Positions 6,136 to 7,973 of a stretch of 7,973 nucleotides of DNA are shown here, one piece after another. Within the stretch, counting starts at the first letter, position 1, and every line of letters begins with the position of its first letter. Source of the DNA: Achromobacter sp. (GTDB taxonomy: Bacteria; Pseudomonadota; Gammaproteobacteria; Burkholderiales; Burkholderiaceae_B); the NCBI GenBank assembly GCA_003454835.1, contig DMTA01000368.1, forward strand, positions 1-7,973, in the 5' to 3' direction. The notes under the pieces were generated by a model. That model was not told the origin of the DNA, did not search any database, and saw only the letters and a program-made list of their open reading frames with translations. The position numbers and the translations under genes are program-made.

Positions 6136-6817
6136 ATTCAACCTGCTGTTCTGGCCGGCCGCCACCGTTGCCGCATATGTCTGCGCGCGCCTGTTCTACC
6201 GCCGCTTTGCCTATTGGTGGACATCCACTTTGGTCGTCGCGCCCGCGTTGCTGCTGACGCTCGCCATCCTGATGCACACCGGGTACCGCGATTACATGTC
6301 GGGTTCCCACTGGCTGATGGCCATGCTGGGCCCCGTCATCGTGGCGTTCGCGCTGCCGCTTTACGAGCAGCGGGCGCTGATCCGGCGGTACTGGCCGGTG
6401 CTGGCCGCAGGCGTGACCGTGGGCAGCGGCATCGCGGGCGTCAGCGCGTGGTTGCTGGGCAGCATGCTGGATTTACCGCCCGACCTGCGGCTCAGTCTGC
6501 TGCCGCGCTCGGTCGCCACGCCGTTCGCCGTTGCGGTGTCTTCCCATGTGGGGGGCGTTCCCGACCTGACGGCGGTCTTTGTCATCGTCACAGGCGTGTT
6601 CGGCGCGGCCATCGGCCAGCTCATGTGCCGCTGGCTGCCGCTGCGCTCGGCCCTGGCACGCGGCGCGCTGTTCGGCATGGGGGCGCATGGGGCGGGCACG
6701 GCCAAGGCCCGCGAAATGGCCGCGGAAGAGGGCGCGGTCGCGGGCCTGGTGATGGTGATGGCGGGCCTGTTCAACGTGCTGGTCACGCCGGCCGTCGTGG
6801 TGGGACTGCTGGCCTGA
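6125..6817 (+). CDS. LrgB/CidB family membrane protein
   Basis: This 230-residue protein has the family's usual length (E. coli YohK is about 231) and many hydrophobic segments. Signatures include MLGPVIVAFALPLYEQ (67-82), LLPRSVATPFAVAVS with the conserved P-R-S-V-x-T-P block (near 123-137), GGVPDLTAVFVIVTGVFGAAIG (about 141-162), a GMGAHGAGTAKA block and a C-terminal EEGAVAGL helix start. It is the partner of the CidA/LrgA-type protein and is probably made from the same message: the GTG start at 6125 lies 11 bases inside the upstream gene, a sign of translational coupling. The pair acts in the inner membrane, in programmed lysis or overflow-metabolite transport according to the homologue studied. 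Its stop codon lies inside a perfect 16-base palindrome shared with the convergent exporter gene. Confidence 0.94.
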   Translation: MQPEFNLLFWPAATVAAYVCARLFYRRFAYWWTSTLVVAPALLLTLAILMHTGYRDYMSGSHWLMAMLGPVIVAFALPLYEQRALIRRYWPVLAAGVTVGSGIAGVSAWLLGSMLDLPPDLRLSLLPRSVATPFAVAVSSHVGGVPDLTAVFVIVTGVFGAAIGQLMCRWLPLRSALARGALFGMGAHGAGTAKAREMAAEEGAVAGLVMVMAGLFNVLVTPAVVVGLLA

Positions 6818-6829
6818 ACGGCCGTTCAG
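6814..6829. repeat. Perfect 16-base palindrome holding both convergent stop codons
   Basis: CTGAACGGCCGTTCAG is its own reverse complement. It contains the TGA ending lrgB (6815-6817) and, symmetrically, the TGA ending the lysE-type gene on the other strand (6826-6828). It could extrude as a short hairpin and serve as a weak bidirectional end signal, but it has no loop and no T-run on either side. Confidence 0.6.
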
Positions 6830-7470
6830 TGCAGCAGTTCGAGCGCGACCGGATACAGCGACGCCACGAGCAGCAGCGCCATGCCCACATTGAAGGCGCG
6901 GATCGCAGCGGGCCGGTGCAGGACGCGGCGCAGGGCGGTGCCGAACGTCACCCAGATGCCGATGCTTGGCAGATTGACGATGCCGCAGACCAGCGTCGCG
7001 ATCACCAGGTTCGCGAAAAATCCGTTTTGCGGCGTGTAGGTCGCCACGACGCCAACCGCCATCACCCAGGCCTTGGGATTGACCCACTGGAAGGCCGCGG
7101 CCTGCAGAAAAGTGAACGGCTTTCCGCGCGCTTCACCCTCGTCCAGCGGACCCGAGTTGGCGATTTTCCAGGCGAGGTAAAGCAGATAGGCCGCGCCGGC
7201 GTACTTCAGGACGGTATAGAGAACAGGCGTCTGCTGGAAGACCGACCCGAGTCCGACGCCGACCAGAAAGATCATCAGCGTGAAGCCCAGGTTCACGCCC
7301 AGCAGGTGCGGCACGCTGCGCCGGAATCCGAAGTTCAGGCCCGACGACGCGAGCATCACGTTGTTGGGGCCGGGCGTGATCGAGCTGACCAGCGCAAACA
7401 GCGCCAGCGGACCCAGAAGGGAAAGCGAGGCCAGCGGGACGTCGGCCCAATTGGCGGGAAACAGGTTCAT
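6826..7470 (-). CDS. LysE/RhtB-family amino-acid (or metabolite) exporter
   Basis: This 214-residue protein has typical LysE/RhtB length with about six hydrophobic segments. Signatures are the N-terminal SSITPGPNNVMLASSGLNFG (29-48) followed by a GFRRSVPHLLGVNLG loop and helix, YLLYLAWKI (95-103), and FQWVNPKAWVMA (127-138) with the conserved NPK. Family members export amino acids such as lysine, threonine, homoserine or leucine, or related small molecules, from the cytoplasm; the substrate here cannot be assigned. The ATG at 7470 follows AAGGA at 7482-7478 with seven bases between. It overlaps the stop codon of the upstream DMT-type gene in an ATGA arrangement, so the two are almost certainly one operon with coupled translation. 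A longer frame upstream of this ATG is a shadow of that gene. Confidence 0.94.
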   Translation of the reverse strand: MNLFPANWADVPLASLSLLGPLALFALVSSITPGPNNVMLASSGLNFGFRRSVPHLLGVNLGFTLMIFLVGVGLGSVFQQTPVLYTVLKYAGAAYLLYLAWKIANSGPLDEGEARGKPFTFLQAAAFQWVNPKAWVMAVGVVATYTPQNGFFANLVIATLVCGIVNLPSIGIWVTFGTALRRVLHRPAAIRAFNVGMALLLVASLYPVALELLH

Positions 7471-7973
7471 GTCGGGGTCCTTACGATGGCGCGGCGTCCG
7501 CCGGCAATAACGGCGATCACGGCGGCGGCAAACACGAACGTCGTCGCCTCCACGGTTTCGCCAAACAGCAAAGCAGCGGCCACGACGGTAAGGAAGGGTT
7601 GCAGCAATTGCACTTGTCCCACCCGGGCAATTCCGCCGGCGGCCAGGCCGCGATACCAGGCGAAAAACCCCAGGAACATTGAGCCGAAAGCCAGGTAGGC
7701 GCAGGCGGCAACCACGTCGGAACTGGGCCAATGGGGCTGCTGCGCCGCCATCCAGCCGACGGGCAGGGCAACCACCGGTGCGCTGATGGTCAGCGCCCAA
7801 CATATTGTGCGCCAACCGCCCAGCGTGCGCGAGGCCCGTGCACCCTCGGCGTACCCCATTCCGCCCAGCACAACGGCCACCAGCAGCCACAGATAGCCGG
7901 CCGTCAGCGTGCCTTCGCCCTGGCGCAGCGCATAGGCGGTGACCAGCGCGGCGCCGGCGACCGCCCAGCCCCA
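7467..7973 (-). CDS. EamA/DMT-family transporter, C-terminal half (5' end beyond window)
   Basis: The frame stays open to the last base of the window; 168 residues are visible, about half of a usual 290-300-residue EamA protein. The fragment contains the end of the first EamA repeat and most of the second, with hydrophobic segments and the characteristic FGSMFLGFFAWYRGLAAGG stretch, the ARVGQVQLLQPFLTVVAAALLFGE block (Q-P-x-x-x-x-x-x-x-x-L-x-x-G-E, typical of the second repeat), and a final hydrophobic helix ending in a short basic tail. EamA proteins are inner-membrane drug/metabolite transporters, many exporting amino acids or purines. Coupling to a LysE-type exporter by ATGA suggests a shared export function, with the substrate unknown. 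A valine GTG at 7880 is an internal codon, not the start. Confidence 0.9.
   Translation of the reverse strand, partial: WGWAVAGAALVTAYALRQGEGTLTAGYLWLLVAVVLGGMGYAEGARASRTLGGWRTICWALTISAPVVALPVGWMAAQQPHWPSSDVVAACAYLAFGSMFLGFFAWYRGLAAGGIARVGQVQLLQPFLTVVAAALLFGETVEATTFVFAAAVIAVIAGGRRAIVRTPT
7478..7482 (-). promoter_or_regulatory. Ribosome binding site deciding the LysE-type start
   Basis: AAGGA on the minus strand lies seven bases before the ATG at 7470, inside the end of the upstream DMT-type gene. It selects this start over the longer open frame. Confidence 0.65.

Noticed and set aside
6214..7698. A 494-codon open frame on the plus strand spanning lrgB, the LysE-type gene and the DMT-type gene.
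   Set aside because: It is a low-complexity R/G/A-rich translation typical of a shadow frame in GC-rich DNA, and it crosses three well-recognised genes on both strands.
6826..7890. A 354-codon version of the LysE-type gene starting at 7890.
   Set aside because: The extra N-terminal residues are an out-of-frame reading of the DMT-type gene; the LysE family start with AAGGA spacing is at 7470.
1..7973. Search for CRISPR arrays, insertion sequences, tRNA genes, attachment sites and phage-like genes.
   Set aside because: No spaced direct repeats, transposase motifs, tRNA cloverleaf or phage proteins were seen; the 'holin-like' lrgAB pair is chromosomal in type and not evidence of a prophage.

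Overview
The window is GC-rich, densely coding DNA from a proteobacterium. The gene content and protein flavour point to a betaproteobacterium of the Bordetella/Achromobacter (Alcaligenaceae) kind; this is inferred from family knowledge, because no rRNA or other taxonomic marker is present. It holds eleven protein genes, two of them cut by the window edges. I see no RNA gene, insertion sequence, CRISPR array or broken gene. No stretch longer than about 110 bases lacks a gene.

Left part (1-2323), envelope glycolipid modification: the C-terminal part of an ArnT-like membrane glycosyltransferase (+), a small GtrA-family membrane protein (-), and a ChbG/YdjC-family carbohydrate deacetylase (+). 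An undecaprenyl-phosphate-sugar-dependent transferase, a GtrA flippase-like protein and an N-deacetylase together resemble the Bordetella lgm locus, which adds glucosamine to lipid A phosphates. The odd point is that the GtrA gene lies antisense between the other two.

Middle part (2310-4640): a LysR-type regulator (-) diverges from a PACE-family efflux pump (+). The arrangement matches AceR/AceI of Acinetobacter, and a clean LysR-box palindrome lies in the shared promoter region. Converging on the pump gene is a probable lipoprotein with an alpha/beta-hydrolase domain (-).

Right-centre part (4746-6817): a second LysR regulator (-) diverges from a cidA/lrgA - cidB/lrgB pair (+) whose genes overlap by 11 bases. 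Two dyads sharing the half-site TATGCC lie in the intergenic region and are candidate regulator sites.

Right end (6826-7973): a LysE/RhtB-family exporter (-) is translationally coupled by an ATGA overlap to the C-terminal half of an EamA/DMT-family transporter (-) that runs off the right edge.

The window is mainly a run of small export and envelope-defence modules, two of them of the form 'LysR regulator divergent from its target'. All four convergent junctions are extremely tight (41-base overlap, 14-base overlap, 7-base gap, 8-base gap) and none has a recognisable intrinsic terminator. I found no clearly undescribed system; the most interesting points are the antisense-nested gtrA gene and the regulatory dyads.
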